Origin: Viridothelium virens
Lineage: Eukaryota > Ascomycota > Dothideomycetes > Trypetheliales > Trypetheliaceae
Direction of reading: 5' to 3'
DNA length: 64,000 nt
NCBI GenBank assembly: GCA_010094025.1
Contig: ML991786.1
Coordinates: 186,001-250,000, forward strand
Positions 24,001 to 36,769 of this stretch are shown here, piece by piece (the first letter of the stretch is position 1; each line of letters opens with the position of its first letter). The notes under the pieces are model-generated. The model did no database searches, was not told the origin of the DNA, and was given only the letters and a program-made list of their open reading frames with translations. The translations under genes and the position numbers were made by a program.

Positions 24001-27000
24001 GACTATACGAGCGACTTCAATAATCGCTTCGTCGTCCACAATGCACAGATTAAGTGGAATAATAGCCTAAGGAACATCATCCTAAGGTATATACACCAGG
24101 TTAGTCAGCGACGAGGCTTTGTGTATTATATGTCGCGTCGCGCCGTCAAATTCATCTTGGACATCTTGGATGAGCAAGAGCACTCACGAGCAGCGACGGG
24201 CAATGCGCCGACTCCAGGAAGGCATCATTCGGAGCCTACGACACCTGGAGCACCAAGTGACGAGGACGGTCTGGACATCCGAGATCGCATTGAGCAGCTT
24301 CTGAGTGACTCCAAAAAATTCGTCAATGCTGAAGATCCGTCGCGTACTGCCGAAGAAGCCAGTCAGAAACATGACGGCGATAATATGGATCAAGACATTG
24401 CGACGGAGTTCACGGCTCAGAATAGCTACCATGTTCGCCTCATTGCCCCACAGATACAGCTCCAGAGCGAGAAAAGCTCGAGGTCTGCTGTGTTGGTAAC
24501 AGCAAAGGGTATGCAGCTCAAAGTCATTCAGATCATGGACAAAGATCGTGTTGGCGATGATGTCAGCGGTCTTGTGCAGCGCCGTTTCGCGGCAGCTATG
24601 GATAGCGTGCAGTTCTTCGTCACCAGCACGAAAACCTTCTCCACAGAATACCTGCATATGTACTCAGGCAATCGGTACGGAACTGCTGCGGGAGCTTCTT
24701 GGCCGCCTTGGGTCCCTCTCGAGGTCATGTTTGAGTTCCACGTGAACCCTTACGGCTTTCATCGCATTGTCCAACGAACATCCGCGAGCTTACGGTATGA
24801 CAAATACAACACTTTACGCCTCAAGTACAACGATGATGTTACTGGCGCAACCGAGCCAGGAAGGGGAAAAGATGCTGAGAATTCAGAGACCCGCATGGAT
24901 CACCTTTGGATCGAGTTTCCTCACCTTCGAGCAATATGCGATTCCGCACAATACTACGCAATGTACGTAATCGTGATGGATCTGCTTATGTATAGTGAGC
25001 CACTCGAGAAGACGAGAAGTGAACGTCTGGAAAAGATCATGCTGGCTTCAGACTTTAGCGATCTGACTGGTGCACCTGAAATGGTCATCATGCTGCAAGA
25101 GCGAATACGACAGCTCGAGGAGATCAAGATGCATTTTCAGATCAATGAGCGATACCTTGATAAACGGGGCTGGCAGGATAGGATCAGAATTGATCAAGAT
25201 CTGGCTATATGCGAGGACGAGCTTTTTTTCATGATGAAAGCCATCACTACGTCTCAGCGCAGGGCCGATGAGAAGGGGCCGGATGCCCAGTCCAATGGGC
25301 TACTACGTTGGTATTTGTCCGCATCGGAAATCGCTTGGCACCTGATCCGCGAAAAGAACGAGTCGCTCCTCGAGTTCCAATTGCGAAATGCCTCGTACGA
25401 GCGGACAGACAACAACGATGGCTCTAATTCCAATGTTATGCAGATTGAAAGCATGAAAGGGCTGAATCTTCTACCAGATGCCCTCTACCCGGAGATCATC
25501 AAGCCCTATATCGACGCTACAAAGTCCATACCAGAATCACGAAATACCAAGATGCTGCGAGTACATTGGTACATGCTCGAAGCTATCGCAGGAATTCCAG
25601 TAGTTGATCGCTTCGAGGTTAATCTTATTCCCCTTACGGTCCAACTTGAACGGGAAGTCGGCACGAAGCTCTTCGAATATGTCTTTCCGGGCCTTGGTGC
25701 CAATGCAATTGAAAGTGAAGGTTCGTCCAGTGGTGCATTCTCGCCATTCATGGTTAGACATATGCAGCCTGCTCCTGAGGAAGAGGATGAAGACGGTATT
25801 GATGGCGACCGCAAATTCAGCAGCTCCGGGCATGGGTCTCCCGAGCCTAGCAGTCCTGACATTAGCTCAGGAGGTAGAGGTCACGGATCCCTCGAGATGC
25901 GCCTCCAGCCAACGCTTACCCTTCCTGATAAGCGACCAAAGACCGCAGGAAGCGTGCACAAGAGCGGTCGAGACACAAGCCATCGCCTAGGTATCTTCAC
26001 CCATAGCAATCGATCCAGATCAGCGACCCCGCGCGGATTCGGGGCCCACAACAAAGTAACCTCTACAGATAGCCTCGCCTCTCTTTCGCAAATCAAAGCT
26101 GAGCGCAACTCGCCCAGCCTTGTTGGTGCTGGTGAAGTTGGAAGCAATGCAACCGGGCGGAACCGCCCTGCCAACTTTTTACAGCGGACCGCATCAAAAG
26201 AGCAAAAGCGTGACAATCAGCGCTCCGACGACCTCACGCAAATGATGAATCGAGCGTCTAATTATATGACTCTAGCTTATTTCAAAGTCACGTCCGTTGT
26301 ACTTTGCCTATCGTACAAAGGTAAGGGGAACCGCAACATTGAGGATGTGCACGACCTGGTATTTCGCATGCCCACTGTCGAATACCGCAACAAGACGTGG
26401 AGCAACCTCGACCTCGCCTTACAACTCAAGAAAGACGTGATCCGCGCGCTCATCGGCCACGCCGGCGCCATCTTCGGGAACAAGCTCAGCCACCATCGAC
26501 CCACCAAAGCCCAACAGAGCCGCCTCCGCGAAATCGCGAACTCGAGCACCTTCCTCGCGAGCCGGGAATGGAGCCAGGCGGACCCCGACGAGCACACGCA
26601 CGCGCGCCACCACCCGCTCGACGATGACTACGACGACGAGCACGACACCCTCAGCATGCGCCTCAGCACCAGCGAGCCGCGCCAGAGCTTCACCAGCAGC
26701 AGTCGCGACAGCCAGGGCAATCCGATGCGCGCGGATTCCTGGGGCAGCACCAGCCTCAAGAGCAGCGGCGCCAGCACGCCCTCGGCCTTCGGCGCCCACA
26801 CGCCCAGCCGCTCGCAGAGCTTGCACTCGCGCTCGAGCATCCCGGAAGGGTTGTCGTCGTCTTCGTCGTCGGCTGTCACGCCACTAGTTTCTGGGGGTGG
26901 CCTGCGAAGCGCGAATACGAATGGGCGGGCGATGAGTCTGGGGATGGGGAGCTTGAGCACGAATGTTCGGCCTAGTGTGAGAAGCGCGAGTCGCAATGGG

Positions 27001-27343
27001 CCGGGATTGGGGATCGAGTTGACCCCGGCGACGCCGATTGAGGGCGCGAGTGCGGGGGAGGGGCAGGAAGGAGGGTTTGGGATGGGAAGGATGAATTCGT
27101 TTGGAGCAGGGGCGAATGCTTTGGGGAGGAGATTCTCGGGGTTGAGTCAGCGGTTGGGATCGAGGCAAAGTGATGGGCTGGGTGCTGGTGAGGAAGAGAG
27201 TGAAGCAAGGTTAGTTTTGACCGCGTTGGATTCGCTGTCCCTCTTACGTGGTGATGGGAACTGACAATGGCAGTAGCACAAGTCGGAAGAGCAAGCTTCT
27301 TCTGGGGAGCAAGAAGTTCCTGAATTCCTTCCCACACCCATAA
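18072..27343 (+). CDS. FMP27: FMP27/BLTP2-type bridge-like lipid transfer protein
   Basis: Giant rod-shaped protein, known in yeast as Fmp27, in Drosophila as hobbit and in humans as BLTP2. It sits at ER-plasma membrane contacts and is thought to carry lipid along a hydrophobic groove. Exons 18072-22332, 22391-27209 and 27274-27343 sum to 9150 nt (3049 aa). The start is the ATG before the membrane anchor (PSLYFLLAAALLFYLGTFLL, about residues 4-23); the frame is open 42 codons further up. The GFWDK signature is near residue 1392 and the WPPW signature near residue 2190, both naming Pfam domains of this family. A charged coiled-coil-like stretch lies at about residues 1870-1930. The last 400 residues are low-complexity and Ser-rich, with a marked rise in GC. 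The tiny third exon (SRKSKLLLGSKKFLNSF) is inferred from a GTTAGT donor and CAG acceptor. Confidence 0.93.
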
Positions 27344-28263
27344 CCTGGTGGTTACCTACTCTCCTATGTGGCATTCCTGCATTGACCTTTAGGAGTTTCC
27401 TCTTTGCCACTCAGGCTTAACTCATACTACCTTCCTGCATCAACCTTTCACTTATGCGGGAGACTGGGCCTTGTGTATTCGGAAGGGCTCATGAATCTTC
27501 AAAAGGATGATAGATGGGACGGCTTTGGGACCCTGACTCACAGTCGATTAGGAGTTTGATGTTCCTTTGTAAATATTCATAGTAGATTGGACGGGCGATG
27601 GAGACCTTTGTACATAATTGTATTGCAAAGCATTCACGACCTTTTTGTACTATAGAGCGTGCGCCTAAGGGGGGCTCCTCGACTAAATTTATCTGGCTCA
27701 GCCAGTGATCAAGCGTCATGCGATCAACTTTACGTTGGGTATCCAATTTGCCTCCATTTACGAACTCTCCAGGTTCTATCTACAAGGCCCAGAGAGAAAA
27801 CAATGCAATGCTCAGACGCAAGAATACCACAAAAATTTTGACTAAAGTACTGTAAGACATATATCTTCCAAATGTGTGAGTGAGTTACTAGCATCCCCGC
27901 TCCCGTGACACTTTATGTAACGTCGATAGCTCAAAACTGCCCGAACACATTGAAGAATGGTGTATTGTGTGGTTTCTGATTGGCTTGATCCATCATTGAT
28001 GACTCTGTAAGCACGCTATATCTAGGGGACAAGATCCAACACGACGCTTGGATGACGGTTTCGTTGTTGTTCACATATCTAACTCCTTGTATTTCATAAC
28101 ATGAATTTTGATATGTTCGTGCACGTCTAAATTTAGCGATAGTAAAGGTGACTGAGCTGTGTTTCAAGATGTAAGCCAGAATACCTCGGGTGTGGTATAT
28201 CTATTTTCGACACAAGGATATACATATTCTGGAAAAACCTACTTGGCCTTTGTAGACCCTTGA
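27344..28263. other. convergent 3' spacer
   Basis: Tail-to-tail region of 0.9 kb between FMP27 and the PTH11-type gene. It is AT-richer than its neighbours. Open frames are short and unrecognised. It probably contains both 3' UTRs. Confidence 0.45.
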
Positions 28264-29818
28264 TCAGTATTCACCTACGTGGACCTCAGTAGTTCGTTGG
28301 ATACTCGTCTCTTCCAAGGGCAGATCAAAGTGCTCGTCGCAATTGACGGGGCCTTCCCTTGATATATTATTCCTTGGTTTTGGCCATACTTTCCAACTAC
28401 TAGTCCCAGCATGTCCACATCTGATGTTGATTGACAGTGTATCTGAATCAATTGCCCCCTTCCTGTCTTTACTCGTAGTCGTAGTGTCAGAAGCAATCCA
28501 GTAACGGGAGTGTGGGTCGGATGGATAGATCCATCGTTTCAGGGCAGGTTTATTGATTCTCTTGTACGCTGCACCAGTAGTTGGCATACAGCATACCATG
28601 ATGCCAGATGTCATTTCGATAATGCTAGAAGCGCTGACTTCAGCCTGAGCGTCCACATTTGATCTCATGAAATTCTCACTCACGTCATGATCCACGTAGT
28701 GATTGTCCACCACGTATTATCGTGGCTACGGGCCAGGACAACTCGATAGCCCAGGCTAAGAGCGCTCGAAACGCATGCTCTAGTGAGGTTTAGTGCAAAG
28801 ACCACAAAAGATCTCCAAGGGTCGAATAGTCCACACTCACATGAGCCCTGTGCAAAACATCGCCGATATTCCGACCTTTTTTTTTGAATGGCATCTGCAA
28901 TGACCACACAGCTGGAAGTGGTAGAATGATTAAAAATACATCACTAGCCATGTTGACGGCGCCTCCAAGAATTGATAGACTCTGATCATGGTACAAGCAA
29001 TTAGGAGAATCAAAAGCTGCAAGGTAGTCAAGCTCGCTTTGACCATGTCTGGGAGTACATAGTATGATGAAGCCCATCATGCTTGCAAAGTAGAATAGTC
29101 CAGTAACTACAATACCATAAGTTGCGGTAACACGCAGCCATCTGAAAGGGTGGAATAATTCTAAATAGAGAACGAATAGTGATAATTTCACAAACCACAC
29201 TATTGGTCCTGCCATGGACTCCGAGATCAGAAGGAGCTGAGAAAGGTATAATTAGCTCAGTTTGAACTTCGGGGTGCAAAAGCTAGGTGTCTTACGGACC
29301 ACCAGTCGAGACTTTGCGTGTGCAGTGGTGAAGTCCGCAATGGAAACATCCCATTCATGATACCCAAAAACCCTTCCCATACATGCTGTACGAATGGCGT
29401 GAGCTTTGAGAGTTCCGGGAGAGGAAGCTTGTGCTATACTGACCTCCAAGCGTAGTACAAGAGAAAGCAATTGCCCCAATCTGATTGTGAAATTTAGCTT
29501 TGACACGTGGTGCAAACCCAGACATCCATACCACTCCAAGGAGGCAAGTCACTGGATATTTTGGTTAGTCACTGCTTATTGAGAGTGGCACTAGATTATG
29601 TGGCTCTACTTACAGTCGTCCCAGCTTTTGCGTTTCAGTATCTTCCACTTGGCGAAAAATCGAGCAATGGCGAAAATCAGGATTAAAGAGAGGCATATTC
29701 CGACTACAATGTAAAGCTGAAAGACTCGATTGGTAGCACTGTTGCCGAAATCTGATTTCTCGCCTGATGGTGGTGTGCTCAATGGTTGATCTAGTTCATT
29801 AGCTAAAGTATTAGCCAT
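28264..29818 (-). pseudogene. PTH11-type rhodopsin-fold membrane protein with a homopolymer frameshift
   Basis: Seven-helix integral membrane protein of the fungal rhodopsin/SAT4 family, related to PTH11-like receptors. Six exons: 29818-29614, 29551-29444, 29385-29300, 29236-28841, 28779-28684, 28633-28264. Recognisable segments are the first helix (VVGICLSLILIFAIARFF) followed by SWDD, then GYHEWDV, FVKLSLFVLYLELF, a DNTWW motif, IIEMTSGIMVCCMP and the C-terminal RTTEVHV tail. The exons total 1261 nt, one too many. After VWSLQMPFKKK the conserved continuation (VGISAMFCTGL, then IACVSSALSLGYRV) lies in another frame. The break is an A9 run on the coding strand (28877-28885); eight would keep the frame and give 419 aa. 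Every other junction fits, so this is either a recent pseudogene or a sequence error. The donor of intron 3 (GTCCGT) is uncertain. Confidence 0.75.
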
Positions 29819-32540
29819 TGTGTTCAAAGAGCGTGACTGATTTGCCGTCCGATGCCTTCAGAGAGTTTATGTTATATCTCTTATATGACATCGTCAGCAA
29901 TTCAGCTATCTCTAGTGGAAAAGACCAGGTAGCAAGAAGTAAACACTTCCTCGGCCAAGGGACGCATCATCCAATCAATCCCAATTTCCTTTGAAACAGT
30001 TCTCCTGCATTCAATAGGGTGTGCTCACCATATCCATGCCATTGCGGTACAAGTGACGTTGGAGGCGCAGGCAGCCGAGTGAGGAGTTGTTCGGTCAGCT
30101 CTGAAGGTTGAACCGCAGCCTTGCCTGTTAGACGTGCAGGGGCGTAGGCGGCTAAGCTCGGTTGTTTGTCCCTTTCGTTGATTCGATGCCTGTAATAAGA
30201 CCGATTGTCTGAGGCGCAAGGTCTGAAGGCCTGCAAGCCCTAATCTGAGACAAGACGCGAATGAGCATGTCTCTGCCTCTAGTGCACGGCACGAAGCCAA
30301 GGTTTATCAGCCCGTTACGCTTCGTTATCGTTTTATAGAAAAGCAATTTCTTTTTCCGGAACCCTTCCAAGATAGGCAGAAAAAGTAAATACTTCAGGTC
30401 ATGCCCATGGGGTTGGAGATACAGTCAAATCTTGCCTTTGCCCAAAAAGAGGTCTATCATGCAGTGGCAGCAGTCTGCACACAGCCTTCATGTCCAAGAC
30501 CGCAGAGAATCTTCTATCTGCCTTCATCGTTTCATCACAGGAGTGCAACGGTGTCAGGATTTTGACCCAATGGAATGGCCCACCAGAGTAGTATTAGAAA
30601 TGTCGGAACCCGTAAGTGGGGTAGCGTCGATTACTTGTGCAGAGATAGCTTGCAAAACTCTTCCAGAATCCATTTAGAATCGGTATTGCCTGCAGACACG
30701 CTCCGACACGCTCAGTAGCTTGATGCGTGCCGTGCCGTGAAAGATGGCGTGCAGCATCCTGCAAAGATACCTTGCCGCGGTTGGGGGGGTTCCTCAACTG
30801 GTAATTAATACAATGTTACCTCAGTTCAACTGTTATGACTATATTGGCCTATGTTAAGGGGGCGTTAACACGGGCCGCCAATGCAAAAGCACGAAAATCT
30901 GGGGAAAGAAGTCGTCAGGTCTCTTATTAGATTATTACAAGCTGAAATCAACCCCAACAAGAACACTCACCCAGGCTAGACTAATAGCTTGATCGCGGCA
31001 CTGAATGATTCCGGTAATGATCTAGCCGGTGAGCAAGAGCCTCATCAGATTGCGCTCTTCATCAAGAAGAATACGCTTACAGCGGACGACGGCCAGTCGT
31101 CATTCATATCGCCTATTTGACTGGGCCGAGGAAATGATGAAAACAATACGGGCCCTCAGACAGCAATCTCATGCTCTTTCGGTGCTCAAGACCAGACGAA
31201 GACCGAGGATGAGTCTTCTTAGGGATTCATTGTAGGCTGTAGAGGAGATTGGGGTCTTTGATCAGTTGGCAACTTATATGCTCTCGATCAGAGCTCAAGC
31301 TAAGGCTTCATAATGTCTACCAGACCTACAACCATAGAATACTGAAGAGATTGTAGCGACGCGGCATCAGACATGGTTTAGTGCGAAGTCAATTAGACTT
31401 CATCGCGGACAGGCTCTGATGGTATACCTTCAGGTACGTTTCCATGGCAGGTGGTAGTGTCCCTGTGTAGTGACGTTTTACACTTATTGTATATCGTACT
31501 CCAGGCTTCAGCGATGCCAAAGATGTACGTAACTGCGTGCATGATAGAGTACTTTAGGTGGCGGCGGCGGCAAGGGTGAGCGCACAACCCAAGATCCGGC
31601 GGCAGAGCCCCAGGTCTTTCGCGCCTCATGAGCTATCTACTTCCCCTTCACTCTTCGACTGTTCTATGTCTACTTACGTTGCTCGGAAAATTTTTCAGTA
31701 AGACGGTCCAGTAAGCAGAGCGAGAGCGAGGGGTAGAGTATGGCAGCCCGCCCGATTTCGGACATGAAACGATCGTCGGGGGGCCCTTGCAATCACTGAC
31801 TCGTGAGGCTGAGTACAGTCTCAAGATTGACACTCTCACCAGAGTAAAAATTCAGACGAAGCCTTCACCGGCCGTTGAGCTGACATTCACCACCTCCAGA
31901 CCTGACTCACTTGTCCTTCAGCCTCTCCTCCACGATCCTAGCGTAGAGTACTGGTTGTGACCAATTCTTATTAGTCTATTTTGAGCACGCTTTTCTGTAG
32001 AGACGCGACGAACGCACCGGCCATATTAAGCGCTGCTGCTTGGGATTCTCTGGTACTCTCAATGAAAGATAGGCTGAGAGAAGCCCGTTCGATCTCCATC
32101 AAAGAACTCAGTTTGAGAGCTTAAGCTCGATTGTCCAATGTTTATCGTAAGGACAAAGCCTGCGGAGTTGTCGAATCCCAACTGTTCATTCCTTGTTGTC
32201 AATGTGTACGGATACACCACAACTGAGGGATGCCAGCAGTCATTAAAATCTAGCTTCCGGCCGTGAGCTCTCGATTGCACTAATCTAGAACTTCTCTGGG
32301 CCGTCGCATGCACTCATTTTAACACTGCCGACTATCCATTATGCCGGAATTCTTGCATTCACCGGCATTCCTACCAATAATAGTCTTTCGCGAGCACACT
32401 CCGACAAGGTGCAAGTAAGGGGACTTCAAATAGGCCATATCTCTGTGTCCCATTATAGTAGATATCCACATCATCTTTTTCGCCCATCGGCAGAGTTAGT
32501 AATCAGCTGTTCACGTTCCTGCATTTGACACTCGTTCGAA
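29819..32540. other. gene-poor 2.7 kb upstream of the aspartic protease
   Basis: No supported gene. It contains a half copy of the palindromic element (30768-30876). Several 60-100-codon frames on both strands overlap and match no family. The segment near 31020-31240 reads as an arginine- and serine-rich frame, possibly a decayed gene, but I cannot assign it. Confidence 0.4.
30768..30876. mobile_element. palindromic MITE-like element, left half plus centre
   Basis: It starts TACCTTGCCGCGG and follows the family consensus through the left arm and centre (GTTAAGGGGGCGTTAAC). The match is lost just after ACGGGCC. The right arm and right terminus are missing. Confidence 0.75.
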
Positions 32541-34168
32541 ATGCACTCGTTCCGATCTCTCTCATCCCTAGGATTCCTCTTCCCTCTTTTCCTTCTTGTC
32601 AATGATATTGTAGAGGCCGCAGTCAAGGTAGACTTCACCAAGCGCGCTGGCTCCCCTACACTTGGCCGACGTACCGTGGGGGTCACCGGGAAGAAGGACC
32701 TTACGTACGAGTTGGGAGGAGGCTACTATGCCACGATCTCCGTCGGCAATCCGCCTCAGCCAGTCGAGCTCCTCATAGATACAGGCAGTTCCGACCTAGT
32801 TGTCCAATCCCCTCAGTCATGCGGAAATCGCGGTAAACAGAATCCATGCGGCGGTGGCACCTGTAAGGCCATCTGTGTGGACTTTCTTCGACGACTGGGC
32901 ATCTGACCATTTCTACAGTTGATCCGTCCAAATCGAGCTCGTACAAAGTCACTGCTCCGGGCCAGTTCAATACCATGTTCCAAAATGGCGAAGCGACCAC
33001 GGGAGATATTGCTACGGATGATGTGTCGTTCGGTGGTGTCACACTTCAGAATGCTACCGTGGCCGTCGGTCTAGCTGCCAATGGCACTACCCATACCGGT
33101 TTAATTGGTATCGGATATGACAGAGACGCTAACGCTGGCTCCTCGACAATCCTCAATGGCATGGTTAAAGCAGGCATAATCAAGTCTGAGATATTCAGTG
33201 TATGGCTGGATGATATGGCCGCAGACAGTGGATCTATCCTTTTTGGTGGTATCGACGAGTCCAAATTTGACACGAATGCTGGCTTAGTCACGTTGGATAT
33301 CCTGACGAATCCTCTGGACAATAGATTCGATAAATACCTCGTCTCCATGACGAATATTTCGGCTACAATTGGCGGACAGGTGATCTCGCCTCCATTGTCG
33401 TCCGCACAAAACGCCAATTCGTCAGGCAGTCTACCTTACCTTCCTGTGGTTGCGGACACCGGTGCTCCTGCAATGATAGTTCCTCCGCAAGTTTTTACTG
33501 CCATAAACCAATACGTTGGAGCCATGCAACCTCCTGGATTTGACCAGCACTACGGTCTCTTTTGCTCCGAGAAGCAAAACCAGACCCTTCAGAACTCGAT
33601 TATCTCATGGACTCTTGGCGACCCTAAGAACACTTCCATCTCTATTACCTACAACGTTACCCTATCCGACCTCGTAGTCCCCATTTTCATTCCAGGCACC
33701 AGGCAACCGTACAGCATGCCAGGTCCTGAGGGAAAGCCAGCCGAGCTCTGTGCGTTCGGTCTCCAACCACCAACCCCAGGCTCACAATTCTATCTTATGG
33801 GGGACCCCTTTCTGAGGGCCATGTTTGTGGTATTCGATCAGAACAAGAACCAACTCTCATTCGGAAAGCCCGTCTTCAATTCTACGCGCTCAACCCCCGT
33901 TACCATATCATCGAACTCCACCCTGCCTGACGTTGTGGTAAGCGAACCTGCAAGCGATGCCCGAACTCTGACTTCTCAAGCAAGTAATCCGGTGACAGCT
34001 ACCGCGTCTGCTTCAGGTTCTGGGTCCAGCTCTACCTCCGGTGGAACCGCTAAGCAGACCGGCAATGCTGCTGCGGGTCTGACCACGCCGACCTTGGGCG
34101 GATCGATGCTGGTCGCTTTTTGGATCCTTATCATGGGATTTGCGGGGATTTTTGCTTTCGAGCTCTGA
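32541..34168 (+). CDS. GPI-anchored-type aspartic protease (pepsin A1, yapsin/candidapepsin-like)
   Basis: Secreted or cell-surface endopeptidase. Two exons, 32541-32862 and 32919-34168, with a 56-bp intron (donor GTAAGG), encode 523 aa. The splice restores GGTFDPSKSSSYK. There is a signal peptide (residues 1-27, a hydrophobic run after MHSFRSLSSLG), then a short propeptide with possible Kex2-like KR and RR sites. The catalytic motifs are DTGSSD (D80) and DTGAP (D287). The segment ending YLMGDPFLRAMFVVFD precedes a Ser/Thr-rich stalk and a hydrophobic C-terminus (SMLVAFWILIMGFAGIFAF), the usual layout for GPI attachment. A 160-bp inverted repeat begins 180 bp after the stop codon. Substrate not predictable. 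Confidence 0.92.
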
Positions 34169-36093
34169 TCTAGAAAACTGCATGTTAGGTCACTCTGCAT
34201 TCAGTGTTATTGGCGCATGATGCTAAGCCAAGTGATAATGATATTTATTAGATAAGTGCTATTTGTAGCAGAAGCGCCATTGCTCTTTCATTTCAATAAG
34301 CCGACGTGACATGTATCAAGGCTCGAAATATTGTACACATTTTGGCTGTGTTATTAACATTATTTCCCTTTCAAAGAATGCAGGGCAGCAAAATTTTTGA
34401 TAGTGTACTTCTGTATTCCTCCAGATAGGTAGCTCGCATGAGGATTGCAATTAAGAGTTGCTGAATTGCCACGCCCGTTGGATGACTTAGGACGGGCTCA
34501 CTAGTGCGACCTGGCTCTGAGATTCTCACTGTAGAGGAGGTCCAGAGGTGCAATTATCAAAGATTTGATGTTAACTTGACAGGGCTGTGGAGACTTGCAC
34601 GGTTACGTCGGTTAGGAGAGGCAGAAATCGTTCAGCGGCGACGGAAGACCGAATGAATTGCCAGAGGGCGACTGTAGAAGCCTACGAGCTAAAGGGCTCT
34701 TGCTGTTTTGTCCCTAACAATGGCCGTCGCGGTCGTTCGCTGTCTGTTGTCAATCGTAGCGCACGGATGGAATGAGGGGATCCGAATTTGTTGGCAAGGA
34801 TTTTCTCAAAAGCAGACACGATCAGACTTTCTTAATCTCGCCCCTATCGCTACCGCGCCTCTCTCGCAAACAACAACGATGTGCGTTCGACCGTAAGCAC
34901 GGGTGATGATGAGAGACTGAAAATAATGGACGGATAATTCCGATAGATCGAGACCTCCGCTAAGGAGCGAAGCTAAGTGGGTGTTCCGCGTTTCGCTCAA
35001 GTGTGAAGTCCTTCTAGAGTACTCATCACATTAAAGTTGATTTGGTCCTCATGACTACCACCTACCTTCGAAATCCCCTTAGACTGGATGATTTTGCGCG
35101 AGGCTATGATCGTATCTGCAGCATTGGGTGTGAGACTTGTGATGGTCTCATGCGTCGCCTTCATAAGGAGCACTACTTCAAGACATTTTCTTGTTTAAAT
35201 CTGTAAAAGTTTAAAGTAAGATACCCCAGGTTTCGCAGATCCGGATACTGTTCCTGGCTCCTGCGTTTCCGAGATCCCCGCCTCGAGAGAACCTGTGGGA
35301 TTTCAACTGTAGGCGAGTGGAGGGATGCTCGGCCATCGTTTTGGAGACCCGCATAAGGCGAGCCACGCGAGACTGAGACACGTCAGATTCCCAGAACCGC
35401 ACCTTTTGCGATGACGCTGGACTCACCTCGGTTTCTGCGACTGCCACAGATTCTGATCACGTTCCCAGGATATGGATCGGAGTGATTGAGGTCATGTAGC
35501 GATTCACCACCGGTTATCGCTTCTACCGCTTTCCGGATTCCACAGAATATTGAGCACTGTGGCATATTACTGCTTGTCGCTTTTTAGGCAATTTGGCCTA
35601 TATAATCACCAAAGGATCGGGGAAGGTCATAGCCTACGATCCTAGTCGCTCCGAAACCGCGTTGGTCTTACTATTCAGGCCCTCTGAATAACTTGGTGCG
35701 GCTAGTATTAGCCCTTTGAGGTGCTTAATGGAGTTATCCTTAATCTGGAGATAGTTTCTGACAACCAATTACCTTGTCAATTGTGACCGACGGAATGGGG
35801 AACAGATGCGTCAAACCGCTGCAAGTAGTAGTGTAACAAATTGGACCCCACAACTATTGATCTTCCGGCGTGTCGCTCAGCCAGGCTAACACTCTAGGAT
35901 CTCAGTCAGCGTTGGAATGCCCTTCTCGACCATGCTAATTTAGAGACTCTGAGAAGAATACAAATAGGCTCGAATTCTCGACTATCCCGTTGTTTGCTCT
36001 TCGCGAAATACCACTCTCGTTCAGGTATAGAGGTCTCTTTCTTTTCCAGAACCATACGATAATACATCGCAAACACTTGCTTCTACTACAAAG
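34169..36093. other. left part of the repeat-bounded island
   Basis: It begins with the protease 3' flank, then the left copy of a 160-bp inverted repeat (34348-34507). After that there is no gene I can support before the CFEM-like gene. Frames of 60-80 codons overlap on both strands. Confidence 0.45.
34348..34507 (+). repeat. left copy of a ~160-bp inverted repeat
   Basis: Starting GTGTTATTAACATTATTTCC and ending GGGCTCACTAGTGC, this matches the reverse complement of 40361-40516 at roughly 85% by eye, with small indels. Shared landmarks are AAAGAATGCAGGGCA, CTGTATTCCTCCAGATAG and GCCACGCCCGTTGGA. Weaker similarity continues outward past 34331. Confidence 0.8.
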
Positions 36094-36638
36094 ATGCATT
36101 TCTCAGCCCTCTCCCTCCTGACACTCATTCCATCATTGAGCTGCGCTGCGCCAGCGAGTCAATTCAATCGTACGGAGTGGCAAGAATATCACTGCCTTAC
36201 GCTTGAAAGATACCTCACAAAGATAGCTCCTCCATGCGCTGTCAATTGTCTGAGCTTAGGTCTTGGCGGTGGACGGTAAAGAGGATCCTCTTATCCCGTT
36301 CTGCGTAGACAGTTTTGTTGATGTTATCCGCAGTGACGGCTGTCCTCCTGACGATCACGTCTGCCACTGTGCTCATACGCAGGCTGCTGACGATGTAAGA
36401 CACCCTTCTCACTATAATCATTACATCGAGGTACTTATGTGACTGGTAGATTATCTTCCCCTGCATTTCGACCCCAGGTGGTGTCAACGCTACGTGTAAC
36501 AGTGCCGAGATTGACCAGGCTGTGAGCATTGTCAACAACTTGTGCACGTTCTATAACGCTACACACTATGAGGACTACACCGGTTGCGCCCCTCAGCTCA
36601 CGCTCGAATTACTGAATGAAAATCTTGGTATCCTGTAA
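36094..36638 (+). CDS. small secreted CFEM-type cysteine-rich protein
   Basis: Three exons, 36094-36275, 36334-36394 and 36450-36638, give 143 aa. The introns are 58 and 55 bp (donors GTAAAG and GTAAGA). There is a signal peptide (MHFSALSLLTLIPSLSCA). The mature part has ten cysteines, including the CFEM-like core PPCAVNC, then DGC, then a C-H-C pair (DDHVCHC) and four later cysteines ending TGCAP. CFEM proteins bind haem, anchor to the cell wall or act as effectors or receptors. There is no GPI signal, so it is probably a free extracellular protein. Both exon sums and cysteine spacing support the model. It sits alone in a repeat-rich island, 130 bp upstream of a half copy of the palindromic element. 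Confidence 0.78.
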
Positions 36639-36769
36639 GCAGAGAGATGGGTTTGTTGTCAATAATTGATCGAGCCTTGACGGATTTGAGTGGGTAGAAG
36701 CCTTTGGCGTTTTTCGAATTGGCTAGTTTGAGGAATGGAAGAATGTATGAATCGGCTTTTCTGCTATAC

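Noticed and set aside
26419-26826. Ala/Arg-rich antisense frames over the FMP27 tail
   Set aside because: Produced by the GC-rich low-complexity coding sequence on the other strand.
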